From JBAXTE01 sp037130365 (lineage in GTDB: Bacteria > Bacteroidota > Bacteroidia > Bacteroidales > WCHB1-69), in assembly GCA_037130365.1 (NCBI GenBank), contig JBAXTE010000020.1:10699-74698 (forward strand): a stretch of DNA of 64,000 nucleotides, given 5' to 3'. This document shows, piece by piece, positions 9,435-18,771 of the stretch. The translations under genes were made by a program, and so were the position numbers. The notes under the pieces were generated by a model, which did not search any database, was not told where the DNA came from, and saw nothing but the letters and a program-made list of their open reading frames with translations. How positions within the stretch are numbered: position 1 is the stretch's first letter; the number at the start of each line of letters is the position of its first letter.

Positions 9435-9442
9435 TATTTTTG
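9435..9442 (+). promoter_or_regulatory. -7 promoter element for the deoxynucleoside kinase operon
   Basis: TATTTTTG matches TAnnTTTG and puts transcription start near 9450, just before the ATG at 9458. This argues against the upstream in-frame TTG at 9440, which overlaps the promoter. The 255-nt gap 9203-9457 is otherwise AT-rich with nothing recognisable. Confidence 0.5.
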
Positions 9443-9457
9443 GCTAAAAAACAGATT

Positions 9458-10072
9458 ATGCATATAGCAATAGCAGGGAATATTGGTTCTGGGAAGACAA
9501 CCCTCACCAATTTGTTATCCAAACATTTTCATTGGGAACCACAATACGAGGATGTCGACACAAATCCATATCTCACTAGTTTTTACGAAGATATGCAACG
9601 TTGGTCGTTTAATTTACAAATCTATTTTTTAAACAGTAGGTTTCGTCAAGTGGTTGAACTGAGAAAGAAAAATATTGATGTAATTCAAGATCGAACTATA
9701 TATGAGGATGCCCATATTTTTGCTCCAAATTTACATAAAATGGGATTGATGCCTTCACGAGATTTCGACAATTATTCGTCTCTGTTTGAGCTAATGAGCT
9801 CATTTTTACAACCACCAGACTTATTAATTTACCTTAAGGCGAGTGTCCCTACGTTGGTAAGCCAGATTCAAAAAAGAGGTAGAGAGTATGAAGCTTCTAT
9901 CCGATTAGATTATCTTCAGTTGCTCAACGACAGATATGAAGAGTGGATTGGTTCATATAATATTGGAAAATTATTGGTTATAAATGTTGACACGTGTAAA
10001 TTCCAAGATAATCCTGAAGATTTAGGCGACGTAATAAACAAAGTGAATGCTGAACTTTTTGGATTGTTTTAA
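9458..10072 (+). CDS. deoxynucleoside kinase
   Basis: This cytoplasmic kinase of about 204 residues phosphorylates deoxynucleosides for nucleotide salvage. It begins MHIAIAGNIGSGKTTL, with the P-loop near residues 7-15, and has the dNK-family EPQYEDVDTNPYL segment, the DRTIYEDAHIF motif replacing the usual DRS signature, and a C-terminal KRGREYEASIRLDYL lid-like region with several Arg residues. Which base it prefers cannot be read from sequence. An in-frame TTG start at 9440 would add six residues, but it overlaps a promoter element, so ATG 9458 is chosen. kdsB follows 12 nt downstream. Confidence 0.9.
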   Translation: MHIAIAGNIGSGKTTLTNLLSKHFHWEPQYEDVDTNPYLTSFYEDMQRWSFNLQIYFLNSRFRQVVELRKKNIDVIQDRTIYEDAHIFAPNLHKMGLMPSRDFDNYSSLFELMSSFLQPPDLLIYLKASVPTLVSQIQKRGREYEASIRLDYLQLLNDRYEEWIGSYNIGKLLVINVDTCKFQDNPEDLGDVINKVNAELFGLF

Positions 10073-10084
10073 ATAAAAACTGAT

Positions 10085-10837
10085 ATGAACATCATCGGAA
10101 TCATTCCTGCACGTTTTGGATCGAGTCGTTTTGAAGGCAAGCCTTTAATCGACATTCAGGGCATGTCTATGATTCAACGAGTTTATCTTCAATGCAAAAA
10201 AGCAAAAAGTCTCTCGCAGGTAGTTGTAGCGACGGATGATCAAAGAATTTTTGCTCATGTTGAAGATTTTGGAGGGACGGTTATACTTACATCTCCACTT
10301 CATGCTAGCGGTACAGAACGTTGTAATGAGGTATTATCAATTTTAAAACAAACATCAACAACCTCCATAGATGGAGTTTTGAATATTCAGGGAGATGAAC
10401 CATTTATTAATCCAACCCAAATTGATGAACTTGCAAAACTTTTACACAACCCTGATGTTCATATAGCAACATTAATTAAAAAAATAACAGATAAAACAGA
10501 ACTTTTTAACTCAAATGTCGTAAAAGTGGTGTTTAATCAGTTTTCTCAAGCACTTTACTTCAGTCGAAGTCCGATTCCACATCTCAGAGGCGTTGATCAA
10601 AACAACTGGTTATTAGAAGGTTCGTTCTTTAAACATATTGGCATATACGCATATCGTTCCTCGGTTTTGGAAAGCATTGTAAAAATTGAGCCTTCCAATC
10701 TCGAAAAAGCAGAATCACTCGAACAACTTAGATGGCTTTCGAACGGATATAAAATTGATGTTGCTGAAACAGATTCAGAAAGTATCGCGATTGATACTCC
10801 TGAGGATTTAATTCGAGTTTTGAAAGCATATTTTTAA
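10085..10837 (+). CDS. kdsB: 3-deoxy-manno-octulosonate cytidylyltransferase (CMP-KDO synthetase)
   Basis: The 250-residue enzyme activates KDO as CMP-KDO for the lipid A-core junction of LPS. It shows the N-terminal nucleotide-binding motif IIPARFGSSRFEGKPL, the VVATDD and GTERCNEV segments, the metal-binding NIQGDEPFI motif and the IGIYAYRSSVL stretch before the ASP/SLEQLRWL end. Length fits the family. It lies in a plus-strand run with the deoxynucleoside kinase and the SPOR protein (21-nt gap), probably one transcript though the functions are unrelated. Its presence supports a KDO-containing Gram-negative envelope. Confidence 0.97.
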   Translation: MNIIGIIPARFGSSRFEGKPLIDIQGMSMIQRVYLQCKKAKSLSQVVVATDDQRIFAHVEDFGGTVILTSPLHASGTERCNEVLSILKQTSTTSIDGVLNIQGDEPFINPTQIDELAKLLHNPDVHIATLIKKITDKTELFNSNVVKVVFNQFSQALYFSRSPIPHLRGVDQNNWLLEGSFFKHIGIYAYRSSVLESIVKIEPSNLEKAESLEQLRWLSNGYKIDVAETDSESIAIDTPEDLIRVLKAYF

Positions 10838-10858
10838 ACTATTTGAATATCAATAACT

Positions 10859-11989
10859 ATGATTAAAATTGAAGAAATTATTCTTGCTATTATTCAAGAT
10901 CAAAAAAAAATATATTTAAAAGATATTGGGACACTTTACGTCGAAAAATCGGGTGCATCTATTCATCCAGTTACTCACGAAATAACTCCTCCTCATTCCA
11001 TTTTAGTATTCAACAGAACACTTTCAGGTGTTCCAAAAGAATTAACAAATAGAATGGCATTAGTAAACAATATTACTATTGCCCAAGCTGAAGAAATTGT
11101 AAGCCAATATTTGGATATTATTCAAAATACGTTACATAATACTCGTACCTTTACAATTAATAATATCTGTGTCGTTGAAAAGAAATCTGATGATTCATAT
11201 ATTGTCCTCCTCAATGATTCAGTTATTATTGATAAAGACGATATTGGATTAAAACAAATACAATCGGAAGTTGTAAATACTAAAACATTTCCAATTCAAG
11301 AACCAACAATTCAAGAACCAAAAAAAGAAATCACAAAAATGGAAGAGCAAAACAAAACGGAAAACACACCCCCATTAAACACTCCTGAAGTGTCAAATCA
11401 ACCAAAAAAGAAAGGAAAAGGGGTTTGGTTAGTTATCATCTTCATTCTTCTAGCTGCTTCGGGAATTATGGGCTATTTATTTAAAGAAGATATCTTAGCG
11501 ATTTTAAATAACGAAAAACCATCGGTAACAACTACAGATACTACCTCAAAAGTTACCACTCCAGAAACGACCTCACAAAGTGTTGCTACATCAGAAACAA
11601 CCCCTGAAACATCGCAAACTGAAGTAAAAGAAACAGTGGTTAACGAACCTGAAAAAACAGTTGAAACTGCTGTAGTAGAAACTACAGTAAAAGTAAAAAA
11701 ATCAAATAATACTGAAGAGAAAGCGGATCTTTCTGTAATTGTTTATGCACCAAAAAATGCAGGTAAATATTATGTCATCGCTGCTTCATTTAAAGATCTT
11801 GGCAATGCTAGCAAGGGAATAAAACAGCTAAAAAAGAAGGGTTATAATCCAGTTGTAATTGATAAAAACGAACAAGGTCTTTATCGTGTTGCATACAAAG
11901 CTGGTTACGATACTGAAAGATTGGCTCGTGATTTTGCCGATGACTTATACGAAAAACAGAACCTAGATCCTTGGATTGTTAAATACTAA
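10859..11989 (+). CDS. HU-CCDC81/SPOR-domain membrane protein
   Basis: This 376-residue protein has an N-terminal HU-like (CCDC81-type) region, about residues 1-120, beginning MIKIEEIILAIIQDQKKIYL. A basic stretch (KKKGKG) is followed by one transmembrane helix at about 189-208, a Thr/Glu/Val-rich low-complexity linker (about 215-290), and a C-terminal SPOR domain (KYYVIAASFKDLGNASKGI through FADDLYEKQN). SPOR domains bind denuded glycan strands at division sites. The topology is cytoplasmic HU-like domain and periplasmic SPOR, a layout common in Bacteroidota. It could link the nucleoid or cytoplasm to septal peptidoglycan, but that is inference. Confidence 0.85.
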   Translation: MIKIEEIILAIIQDQKKIYLKDIGTLYVEKSGASIHPVTHEITPPHSILVFNRTLSGVPKELTNRMALVNNITIAQAEEIVSQYLDIIQNTLHNTRTFTINNICVVEKKSDDSYIVLLNDSVIIDKDDIGLKQIQSEVVNTKTFPIQEPTIQEPKKEITKMEEQNKTENTPPLNTPEVSNQPKKKGKGVWLVIIFILLAASGIMGYLFKEDILAILNNEKPSVTTTDTTSKVTTPETTSQSVATSETTPETSQTEVKETVVNEPEKTVETAVVETTVKVKKSNNTEEKADLSVIVYAPKNAGKYYVIAASFKDLGNASKGIKQLKKKGYNPVVIDKNEQGLYRVAYKAGYDTERLARDFADDLYEKQNLDPWIVKY

Positions 11990-12003
11990 ATCTAACTTTA
12001 TCA

Positions 12004-12690
12004 GTGGGCAAAGATAAACTCAAACGATTCGAAGAAAATCTCTCTTTCAACAATCTATTTCAATACTTATACGAAGATTTAAATGCCGTTCCAAATGCTT
12101 TTCCACTCAAGGGAAAGTGGCGTTCAGATTATTTCCACAATTCAAATCCAATCATATTAGAATTGGGATGTGGTAAAGGAGATTATACCACAGGTTTGGC
12201 TGCAATGTATCCTCATAAAAATTTTATCGGTTTCGACCGACAAGGAGCTCGTTTATGGCGAGGTTGTAAAACTGCATTAGAAAACAACCTAGCCAATGTT
12301 GCCTTTGTAAGGACCAATATTCAATTTATTGAACATTTTTTTGAAAAAGATGAAGTTGATGAGATTTGGGTTACGTTCCCCGACCCACAACCTAACAAAC
12401 CAAATCACCGTAAAAGATTAACATCATCTTCATACTTAAAAAGATATGCATCCATTTTAAAACCCGATGGAATTGTACATTTAAAAACCGATAGTGACTT
12501 TTTCTTCAACTTTACACTCGAAACTGTTGAAAGTGGAGGACATGAAATTCAATTTATTTCTTTTGATCTTTATGCTGACGAAATCAAAGATGATGTAAGC
12601 AAAATTCAAACCTTTTACGAAAAAATATGGCTTGAACAAGGATTAACCATTAAATATATCCGCTTTAAAATCAACAGATTATCATTATGA
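12004..12690 (+). CDS. trmB: tRNA (guanine-N7)-methyltransferase
   Basis: The 228-residue enzyme methylates G46 of tRNA with S-adenosylmethionine. Visible are the SAM motif ILELGCGKGDYT (about 51-62), FIGFDRQGARLWRG, and the TrmB signature VTFPDPQPNKPNHRKRL. The start codon is GTG at 12004; no upstream ATG is in frame, and 14 nt separate it from the previous stop. The stop overlaps the next gene's start (ATGA), so the two are translationally coupled. Confidence 0.95.
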   Translation: MGKDKLKRFEENLSFNNLFQYLYEDLNAVPNAFPLKGKWRSDYFHNSNPIILELGCGKGDYTTGLAAMYPHKNFIGFDRQGARLWRGCKTALENNLANVAFVRTNIQFIEHFFEKDEVDEIWVTFPDPQPNKPNHRKRLTSSSYLKRYASILKPDGIVHLKTDSDFFFNFTLETVESGGHEIQFISFDLYADEIKDDVSKIQTFYEKIWLEQGLTIKYIRFKINRLSL

Positions 12691-13025
12691 TTTCAGATTC
12701 ATTTTTTGAAAACGTAATTGAAATTGTCAAACTCATTCCTTATGGCAAAGTAACAACTTATGGTGCTATTGCCAAATGCTTAGGGACAGCTAAATCTTCG
12801 AGAATGGTTGGTTGGGCGCTTAACAAAACATCTAACCGTCTTTTTGAAGTCCCTGCACATCGTGTGGTAAATAGAAATGGATTGCTTACCGGCAAAATTC
12901 ATTTTGGAGAAAATACAACGATGCAAAAACTTCTAGAAGCCGAAGGAATGATAATTAAGAATAATCAAATTATTATCTTGGAAAACCATTTTTGGGATCC
13001 AAACGAAGCAATTGAAATCAAATAA
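12687..13025 (+). CDS. alkyltransferase-like protein (ATL), MGMT family without active Cys
   Basis: The 112-residue protein is the DNA-binding half of the O6-alkylguanine methyltransferase family: PYGKVTTYGAIAKCLG, the lesion-flipping Arg in SSRMVGWAL (Arg-39), and the active-site region VPAHRVV. The methyl-accepting Cys of PCHRV is replaced by Ala-57, so it cannot repair by methyl transfer. ATL proteins of this type bind alkylated guanine and recruit nucleotide excision repair. Most described ATLs have Trp at this position; Ala is less common. It overlaps trmB by 4 nt. Confidence 0.88.
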   Translation: MISDSFFENVIEIVKLIPYGKVTTYGAIAKCLGTAKSSRMVGWALNKTSNRLFEVPAHRVVNRNGLLTGKIHFGENTTMQKLLEAEGMIIKNNQIIILENHFWDPNEAIEIK

Positions 13026-13040
13026 CTAATTGTATTTAAA

Positions 13041-13535
13041 ATGATTTGTAAATTAAAAACATTAAATCGAAAATTATTATTCACAATTATCTCTACTTTT
13101 TCGATTATCATTGGAGTTTTCCTCCCGCTGATTCAAGTAAATATTAGCATCACTTTTATGGGAATAGCTAGAGCTGAATCTGTTAAAATTGATTATTGGA
13201 ACCAAGGGAGTGGCGATGGGAAATTTCTAATCTTGTTAGCATTAATTTCGCTTTTTATCGCTTTTATCGAACGTTATAAATTCTTATGGGCCACATTTGG
13301 ACTTAGTATTTGCGTAATGATTTATTCAATAATCAATATTGTAAGTGATTCCCTGACAATTAAAAAAAGCCCAATGGGCAATATGTTGGAAACAGTAATT
13401 CAAAATACAAAAATTTCGATTTACCCTCGCGAAGGTATTGCATTAATAATTATCGGCATCATTTTATTGGGTTTAGCTGCTAGTGTGAAACTTATAGAAA
13501 AAGAATCCGCTAATCTTCCATCAACACTTGAGTAA
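13041..13535 (+). CDS. small integral membrane protein, unknown function
   Basis: The 164-residue protein has four predicted membrane helices: LLFTIISTFSIIIGVFLPLI, FLILLALISLFIAFI, FLWATFGLSICVMIYSII and GIALIIIGIILLGLAASV. The segment after the first helix is likely external or periplasmic. I do not recognise a characterised family. It follows the ATL gene by 15 nt and may belong to the same transcript. Confidence 0.6.
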   Translation: MICKLKTLNRKLLFTIISTFSIIIGVFLPLIQVNISITFMGIARAESVKIDYWNQGSGDGKFLILLALISLFIAFIERYKFLWATFGLSICVMIYSIINIVSDSLTIKKSPMGNMLETVIQNTKISIYPREGIALIIIGIILLGLAASVKLIEKESANLPSTLE

Positions 13536-13707
13536 TACCGCTTCTAGTTATAAGCCCTCCTCCCTTCTCTAGCGATCAGCGAACTATTAATAATCTAAGA
13601 GCGGCATCAAGCCATTCTAAAAAATAAAATATCTTTGGGCGATTTTATTCCAAGAATTGGTGTAATTTGAATTAATTTATCCTGAAATAAAAATTTCAAA
13701 ATATATA

Positions 13708-13745
13708 AAAATCGCTTATCCAAACAATTTTGAATAAGCGATTTT
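13708..13745. terminator. bidirectional terminator hairpin
   Basis: A perfect 12-bp stem AAAATCGCTTAT (13708-13719) / ATAAGCGATTTT (13734-13745), flanked by A- and T-rich sequence, lies between convergent genes. It ends the minus-strand repeat protein gene and could serve the plus-strand run too. The rest of the gap (13536-13707) shows nothing. Confidence 0.8.
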
Positions 13746-13765
13746 GTTTTTTGGAAATCTAAATA

Positions 13766-16700
13766 TTATCGAATTATCGTAACAGATCCATTAAAAGGAC
13801 CAGCTTTTATAAACTCTGGTAGAGTAAGAATATAGAAATAAATTCCGTCTGCAGCTTCATTTCCATTCCATGTGTTTTTATAATTTTCATCAGTATAAAT
13901 AACTCGTCCCCAACGGTTATAAATTTTCAAGATAGCACCATCAATATATTGCAATCCATCTACAGTAAAAGTATCATTCATCCCATCATTATTTGGAGTG
14001 AATACATTTGGAATTACAATTTTTGTTATTACAGTATATGACTTAGAGATAGTGTCCATACAACCAAATTCACTGATAACATAATGAGTTACATTAAATA
14101 TTTGTGACGACCAGAATGTATGTTGTGCTATCGGATCTTGTTCCGTGATTGTGGTACCATCACCAAAATCCCATATCCATTGAGAATTAGAGTTCGTATA
14201 AGTTGAGTTAAAAGTAATTTCTTGACCAATATATCCTACTTCAAATGAGGTTGTAAAGCCAATAACTGGTTTTGGATGTACTGTAATAAAATTTTGCTCT
14301 GTAATACTGTTTGAGCATCCATTAATGTCTGTTATAGATAAAGAAACTGGATATTGACCTGAAAGAAAGTAGACCGTATTAGGAGTTTCGAGTATCGATG
14401 TCACCCCATTTCCGAAATTCCAAGAATAATTTTGAGGCGCTGGAGTAGAATTAGCAGAAAAAGAAACCGGAAGTGGAGCACAACCTTCCCTAGGAAACGC
14501 TGATATTGAAATTGTTGGCAATGGGTTTACTGTAAATGGAATTTGAATACTATCTTTACATCCATTTAATGTACCAACAAGTATATAAGAACAACAAGCA
14601 AGCGGAGATGCAGTAACAGGATTTCCTGAACCACTAGATAATGATGAAGTTGGAGACCAAGTATACGTATCGGCTCCTGCTGCCGTAAGAGCTATATTAT
14701 TGTTGTAACAAATTGTAGGATTTAATGGAGATACTGATAATTGTGGCTGCGGTTTTACTGTTACTGTAGCTGTATCAAAACCTGAACAGCCAGTAGAAGT
14801 AGCTGTAACAGTGTATGTTGTAGGAGTTGTTGGAGTTGCAACTACCGAATTACCTGAAGACGATGAAAGCGTAGCTGCGGGTGACCAAGTGTAGTCGATT
14901 CCACCACTTGCATTTAATGTAGCCTGCTCACCAATGCATATTGAGATTGTAGAAGGAGTAATTTGAGGTGCCGGATTGCTTATTACTGTAACCACTGCAG
15001 CAATTGAATCTGTGCATCCATTTGTGGTTCCATGTACTGTGTATGTTGTCGTTGTTGTAGGCGATGCTGTGATTGCAGAACCAGTTGTAGGACTGAGTGC
15101 CGTAGTCGGTGTCCAAGTATAATCTGTAGCACCAGAGGCTGAGAGAGGCGTACTTGCACCAAAACAAATTTGAGCCGAAATTGGTGTAATTGACATAATT
15201 GGTTTAGGCTTTATTGTAATATTTACAGTTGTGGTATCGCTACATCCGTTAGTAACCCCTATAATAGAATAGGTTGAAGTAGCAGAAGGATTAGCTGTAA
15301 CATCACTTCCAGTAGTTCCTGAGAGTCCAGTAGAAGGGCTCCAAGTATAATTTGTAGCACCTGATGCTACTAAGTTGGTATTTTCTCCAATACAAATGGA
15401 AGCAGTCGATGGTGTAACTTGAATGATTGGATTATTGATAACAGTAACAACTACAGAAGCCGAATCAGTGCAACCATTAGTAGTGCCATGCGAAGTATAA
15501 GTGGTGGTAAACGATGGTGAGGCCGAAGTAGTTGCACCAATAGATGTAGAAAGTGCTATGGGAGGAGTCCAAGAGTAGTTTGTAGCTCCCGAAGCAGTAA
15601 GTGGTGTAATAACTCCCTGGCAAATTTGAACCGAAGATGGCGAAATTGCAATACTTGGTTTAGATTTTAAAGTTACATTTACAGAAGCTGTAGATGTACA
15701 ACCATCTAAAGTTCCAGTGACAGTGTAAGTTGTTGATACGGAAGGGGAAGCAATTACATTTGCTCCAGATGTAGGGTTTAGACCGGTAGCAGGGCTCCAA
15801 TCATATGTTGTTGCTCCTGATGCTGTAAAACTAGCAGTTTCTCCAGGACAAATTGCTGCAGACATAGGCGTAACGGCTAACAATGGATTTGGTTTTACTG
15901 TAATAGTGGTAGAAGCAGTTCCAGAACAGCTAGCTGTAGTGCCCGTAACTGTGTATGTTGTAGTTGCCGATGGAGTGGCAGTTACCGAGCTACCACCACT
16001 AGATGACAATGATGATGATGGCGACCAACTATAATTTGTGGCTCCAATTACGCTAATTACAGAAGACTCGCCCCCACAAATAAGATTATTTGGGTTATCA
16101 ATAGTAAGTATTGGTCCGGGATTAACTGTAATCGTAACTGAAACCGTATCAACGCATGCACCAGAAGTCCCAATTACATTGTATGTCGTTGTAACACTAG
16201 GAGTCGCAACTACTGTACTACCTGTTGAAGCTGACAATCCTGTAGTTGGATACCATGTGTATGATGTAGCACCACTTGCATTGATATTCGTACTTTGTCC
16301 TTGACAAAAAGTAGGTGTTGATGCTGAAGCAGTTAAATTAAAATTATTTACAATATTAACGAATACTTGATCTTGAACAACAACTTGCGCTGCATCACAA
16401 TTTGTATAAGTTACTTTACCAGTATAAGTTGTGGGTGTGGTAGGGCAAACAGAAATAGATAAACCTGTGCCTACTTGTGTTGCTCCATTGAACCATGCTA
16501 CAGAATAATTTGGGGCACCACTGGGCGTAAAACGCCAAGCCTCATTTGTTGTTGTCCATGCGGAAGTATTTCTTCCTGGAGCAACATACCCAACTGTTCC
16601 TGTACTGTTTTGAATTCCCACTAATGTATTTCCACTATTCCACCCAGGACAAGATGGTTTATTTTGAATATAAACTTCAATCACATTGGTGTTTTCGTAG

Positions 16701-17299
16701 AGCACAATTTGATGAGTTGCTTTTAAAGAAGTGCAGCTAAAAAGAGCAACATTATAAAAACTAATTACAAAAGTACGACATGGGGCAACACCTTGTATTC
16801 CATAATATAATGCACCTGTAACACTTGGATCAATATCATGATATGGGCCAAATATTGAATTTTTTTGTAATGAAGCACTTGGACAAGATGCGGAATATGA
16901 CCAAGCACAATAACCTCCAGCGACAGTTTGGTCGAAAGTGATTAAGCCATTAGATCCTACCACTATTTTGTTATATACATTTCCAAAAAAACAAAAGTTA
17001 AACGGCAGCGTAATTACAGTACTCCAGGTATCATCAATATTAGCCATTATTTGAGTTCCAGAACTGTATGGATATGGTGGAGCGTATGGAACAGAGCTCA
17101 CTGTATATGCAGTTGATGCTCCTGTTTGTAAAACTGTTGCATTTAATGTTGCACATGAAGTAAAACAATTCAGTGTTTGGTCGTTACCAGCATTAATACT
17201 TGGACAACCTGGTTGTGCAGAAATTGTATTTGGCGAAAATATCAAGAATGTAAATAGCCAAAAAATAAAAAAATTGCCTTTTGATTTTCTCATATTCAT
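13766..17299 (-). CDS. giant secreted repeat protein with gliding-motility-type C-terminal domain
   Basis: This 1177-residue protein has a signal peptide (about 1-29, ending ISAQ). An N-terminal globular region (about 60-315) has VVGSNGLITF, SASLQKNSIFGPYHDIDPSV and IEVYIQNKP segments, like the nidogen-type domain of Bacteroidota adhesins. Eight tandem ~76-residue Ig-like repeats (about 318-926) follow, each with C-x-G...ASGAT-Y-WSP...TYTV.GT..GC. Two PKD domains (YSWNFGNG, WIWDFGDGT) precede a CHU_C/type B T9SS sorting domain (VFTPNNDGMNDTF, IYNRWGRVIY, WNGNEAADGIYFY). It is probably a large T9SS-exported surface adhesin. Paired Cys in most repeats suggest disulfides. It has its own terminator and no operon partner. 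Confidence 0.92.
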   Translation of the reverse strand: MNMRKSKGNFFIFWLFTFLIFSPNTISAQPGCPSINAGNDQTLNCFTSCATLNATVLQTGASTAYTVSSVPYAPPYPYSSGTQIMANIDDTWSTVITLPFNFCFFGNVYNKIVVGSNGLITFDQTVAGGYCAWSYSASCPSASLQKNSIFGPYHDIDPSVTGALYYGIQGVAPCRTFVISFYNVALFSCTSLKATHQIVLYENTNVIEVYIQNKPSCPGWNSGNTLVGIQNSTGTVGYVAPGRNTSAWTTTNEAWRFTPSGAPNYSVAWFNGATQVGTGLSISVCPTTPTTYTGKVTYTNCDAAQVVVQDQVFVNIVNNFNLTASASTPTFCQGQSTNINASGATSYTWYPTTGLSASTGSTVVATPSVTTTYNVIGTSGACVDTVSVTITVNPGPILTIDNPNNLICGGESSVISVIGATNYSWSPSSSLSSSGGSSVTATPSATTTYTVTGTTASCSGTASTTITVKPNPLLAVTPMSAAICPGETASFTASGATTYDWSPATGLNPTSGANVIASPSVSTTYTVTGTLDGCTSTASVNVTLKSKPSIAISPSSVQICQGVITPLTASGATNYSWTPPIALSTSIGATTSASPSFTTTYTSHGTTNGCTDSASVVVTVINNPIIQVTPSTASICIGENTNLVASGATNYTWSPSTGLSGTTGSDVTANPSATSTYSIIGVTNGCSDTTTVNITIKPKPIMSITPISAQICFGASTPLSASGATDYTWTPTTALSPTTGSAITASPTTTTTYTVHGTTNGCTDSIAAVVTVISNPAPQITPSTISICIGEQATLNASGGIDYTWSPAATLSSSSGNSVVATPTTPTTYTVTATSTGCSGFDTATVTVKPQPQLSVSPLNPTICYNNNIALTAAGADTYTWSPTSSLSSGSGNPVTASPLACCSYILVGTLNGCKDSIQIPFTVNPLPTISISAFPREGCAPLPVSFSANSTPAPQNYSWNFGNGVTSILETPNTVYFLSGQYPVSLSITDINGCSNSITEQNFITVHPKPVIGFTTSFEVGYIGQEITFNSTYTNSNSQWIWDFGDGTTITEQDPIAQHTFWSSQIFNVTHYVISEFGCMDTISKSYTVITKIVIPNVFTPNNDGMNDTFTVDGLQYIDGAILKIYNRWGRVIYTDENYKNTWNGNEAADGIYFYILTLPEFIKAGPFNGSVTIIR
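14520..16348 (-). repeat. eight tandem ~228-bp coding repeats
   Basis: Eight consecutive ~76-codon units encode Ig-like modules. Units 4 and 6, and units 5 and 7, look more alike than neighbours (for example TNGCTDS recurs in 4 and 6, with VVTVI.NP in 4 and 6, and C.GE plus T(I/V)KP.P endings in 5 and 7). This suggests duplication of a two-unit block. Coordinates are from residue counting and approximate. Confidence 0.8.
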
Positions 17300-17665
17300 G
17301 ATTTTCTAAATTTCTCCCCCCTAAACCGTGGTAAATATACTAAATAATTCATACTTAGTATAATTTTAAAATAAAAACATACGCATTATTTATTTTAAAA
17401 CAAAATATTTAAAAATCACCCAACAATTAAAAAATAGTTATATCACTGTATTTGTATGAGTTATACGACAAATCACAGATCATATCAGGATTATTTATCA
17501 AAATAAATAATCTGTAAATAATCAAATAAAAACTAAATATTTACAATATTAAAATTGTCTTATTTGATGAAATTCGAAAAATTTGAAATTATATAGCAAA
17601 ATTTACATTTGTTGTAAATACAAAAATTTGGAAAGTCAAAATTTATTTCACAAATACTTAACGAA
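17300..17665. other. AT-rich intergenic region, nothing recognised
   Basis: This gap of 366 nt precedes the repeat-protein gene and follows the prolyl-tRNA editing gene on the minus strand. It is very AT-rich, with no open frame, clear hairpin or minus-strand TAnnTTTG close to the start at 17299. Confidence 0.4.
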
Positions 17666-18172
17666 TTACAATTTCGAATTCGCACCTAAATTTAATATTT
17701 GATATTTTGAACCTGCAAAAATCAAAAAGTTGATTAAATCACTAAATGAAATAATCAATGATGCTGTGTTTATGTTTGGATGGAAGCTAACATGTTCAGA
17801 TTTTGCAAGTGCTTCATCAATATACACAATTACATGATGCTCAGAATCGTTAATTAAACCAAATGGCGATACAGAGCCAGGTGTTAGCTTCAAGTATTTA
17901 TACAATCTATCTTCAGATGCAAAGGTGAGTTTGCCTTGTTTAAGATTTTGCTCTAAATTTTTAATCAAAAAAACAGAATCGCAAGGCAGAATTATCAAAT
18001 AATGTTGATTCCCTTTGTGATTTCGCATAAAAATATTCTTGCAATGAGTCGCGTTGTTGCCATCCCAATATTGCTTAGCAATTTCAATGGTAGGTGCTGG
18101 TGGATGCTCGATGTACTGATAATTAATTTGAAGCTTGTTGAGTAGCTCATATAAAATTGGATCACCGTTCAT
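17666..18172 (-). CDS. prolyl-tRNA editing / YbaK-like deacylase
   Basis: The 168-residue cytoplasmic protein matches the ProXp/PrdX branch of the YbaK family, which hydrolyses mischarged tRNA, typically Ala-tRNA(Pro). Family features include YQYIEHPPAPTIEIA near the N-terminus, the catalytic-Lys region THCKNIFMRNHKG, LPCDSVF, and the GSVSPFGLIND motif with FHPNINTASL at the end. Substrate is inferred from the family. It starts 5 nt after the upstream secreted gene, so the two minus-strand genes are probably co-transcribed, though the products act in different compartments. Confidence 0.88.
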   Translation of the reverse strand: MNGDPILYELLNKLQINYQYIEHPPAPTIEIAKQYWDGNNATHCKNIFMRNHKGNQHYLIILPCDSVFLIKNLEQNLKQGKLTFASEDRLYKYLKLTPGSVSPFGLINDSEHHVIVYIDEALAKSEHVSFHPNINTASLIISFSDLINFLIFAGSKYQILNLGANSKL

Positions 18173-18177
18173 TATTC

Positions 18178-18771
18178 TTAAATATTGAAATAGTTTTTCA
18201 ACCCTTCGATTAAATATTTTTTAATTTTTGGAACTTGTTCAGTTACTTTTGTAGTGTAGTTATCTTCTTTAATTAATTCATAATCATACTCAACTCTTAC
18301 ATCTTTTGTATACTTATCGCTCATTATTTCTTTTAAGTAAGATAAATTTTCAGCATAAGAAAAAGTCAATTTATGACCGGTTAACAAAGCATAAGCAGAA
18401 ATTATTGAATTTTGCTTGATGTAATTTTTATTAAAGACATATTTCGAGTTTTGTTCCTTAGTGAAAAAAATCAAAGGTGTTGAAGCATCATTATTTCCAT
18501 TACAAACCAGAAAATTGTTGTCTTGTTTTATTATCATCCAAGTTTCTGCAATATTATCTCTTTTAATTTTTTTAATTTGATCTCCTTGATAGATTTTAAC
18601 GGTACGGTATGCTTTCCAAACTCCTTCTATAGGGTCTATGGAGAGGGATCGTTTTAAAAAATGAGTTTTGTAATTGGCTTTCAAATCATCGCATTGAGAA
18701 TACCCATAACTCGTTATTGTTGCAAAGAAAATACAACTGATAATCAAGAAGGATTTTTGCGACATTTGCAT
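18178..18771 (-). CDS. secreted protein of unknown function
   Basis: The 197-residue product has a signal peptide (MSQKSFLIISCIFFATITS, cleaved near GYSQ). The mature part contains LSIDPIEGVWKAYRTVKIY, a DPIEGxW motif I associate with uncharacterised Bacteroidota lipocalin-like secreted proteins, and later beta-rich segments. No catalytic motif is visible. An internal ATG two codons in (MSQKS) is an equally good start. It lies directly upstream of the prolyl-tRNA editing gene. Confidence 0.6.
   Translation of the reverse strand: MQMSQKSFLIISCIFFATITSYGYSQCDDLKANYKTHFLKRSLSIDPIEGVWKAYRTVKIYQGDQIKKIKRDNIAETWMIIKQDNNFLVCNGNNDASTPLIFFTKEQNSKYVFNKNYIKQNSIISAYALLTGHKLTFSYAENLSYLKEIMSDKYTKDVRVEYDYELIKEDNYTTKVTEQVPKIKKYLIEGLKNYFNI

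Noticed and set aside
9440..9457. TTG start extending the deoxynucleoside kinase by six residues
   Set aside because: It overlaps a TAnnTTTG promoter element, and the P-loop enzyme starts naturally at ATG 9458.
17604..17611. Plus-strand TACATTTG promoter-like element
   Set aside because: No plus-strand gene follows it for several kilobases, so it is probably chance in AT-rich DNA.
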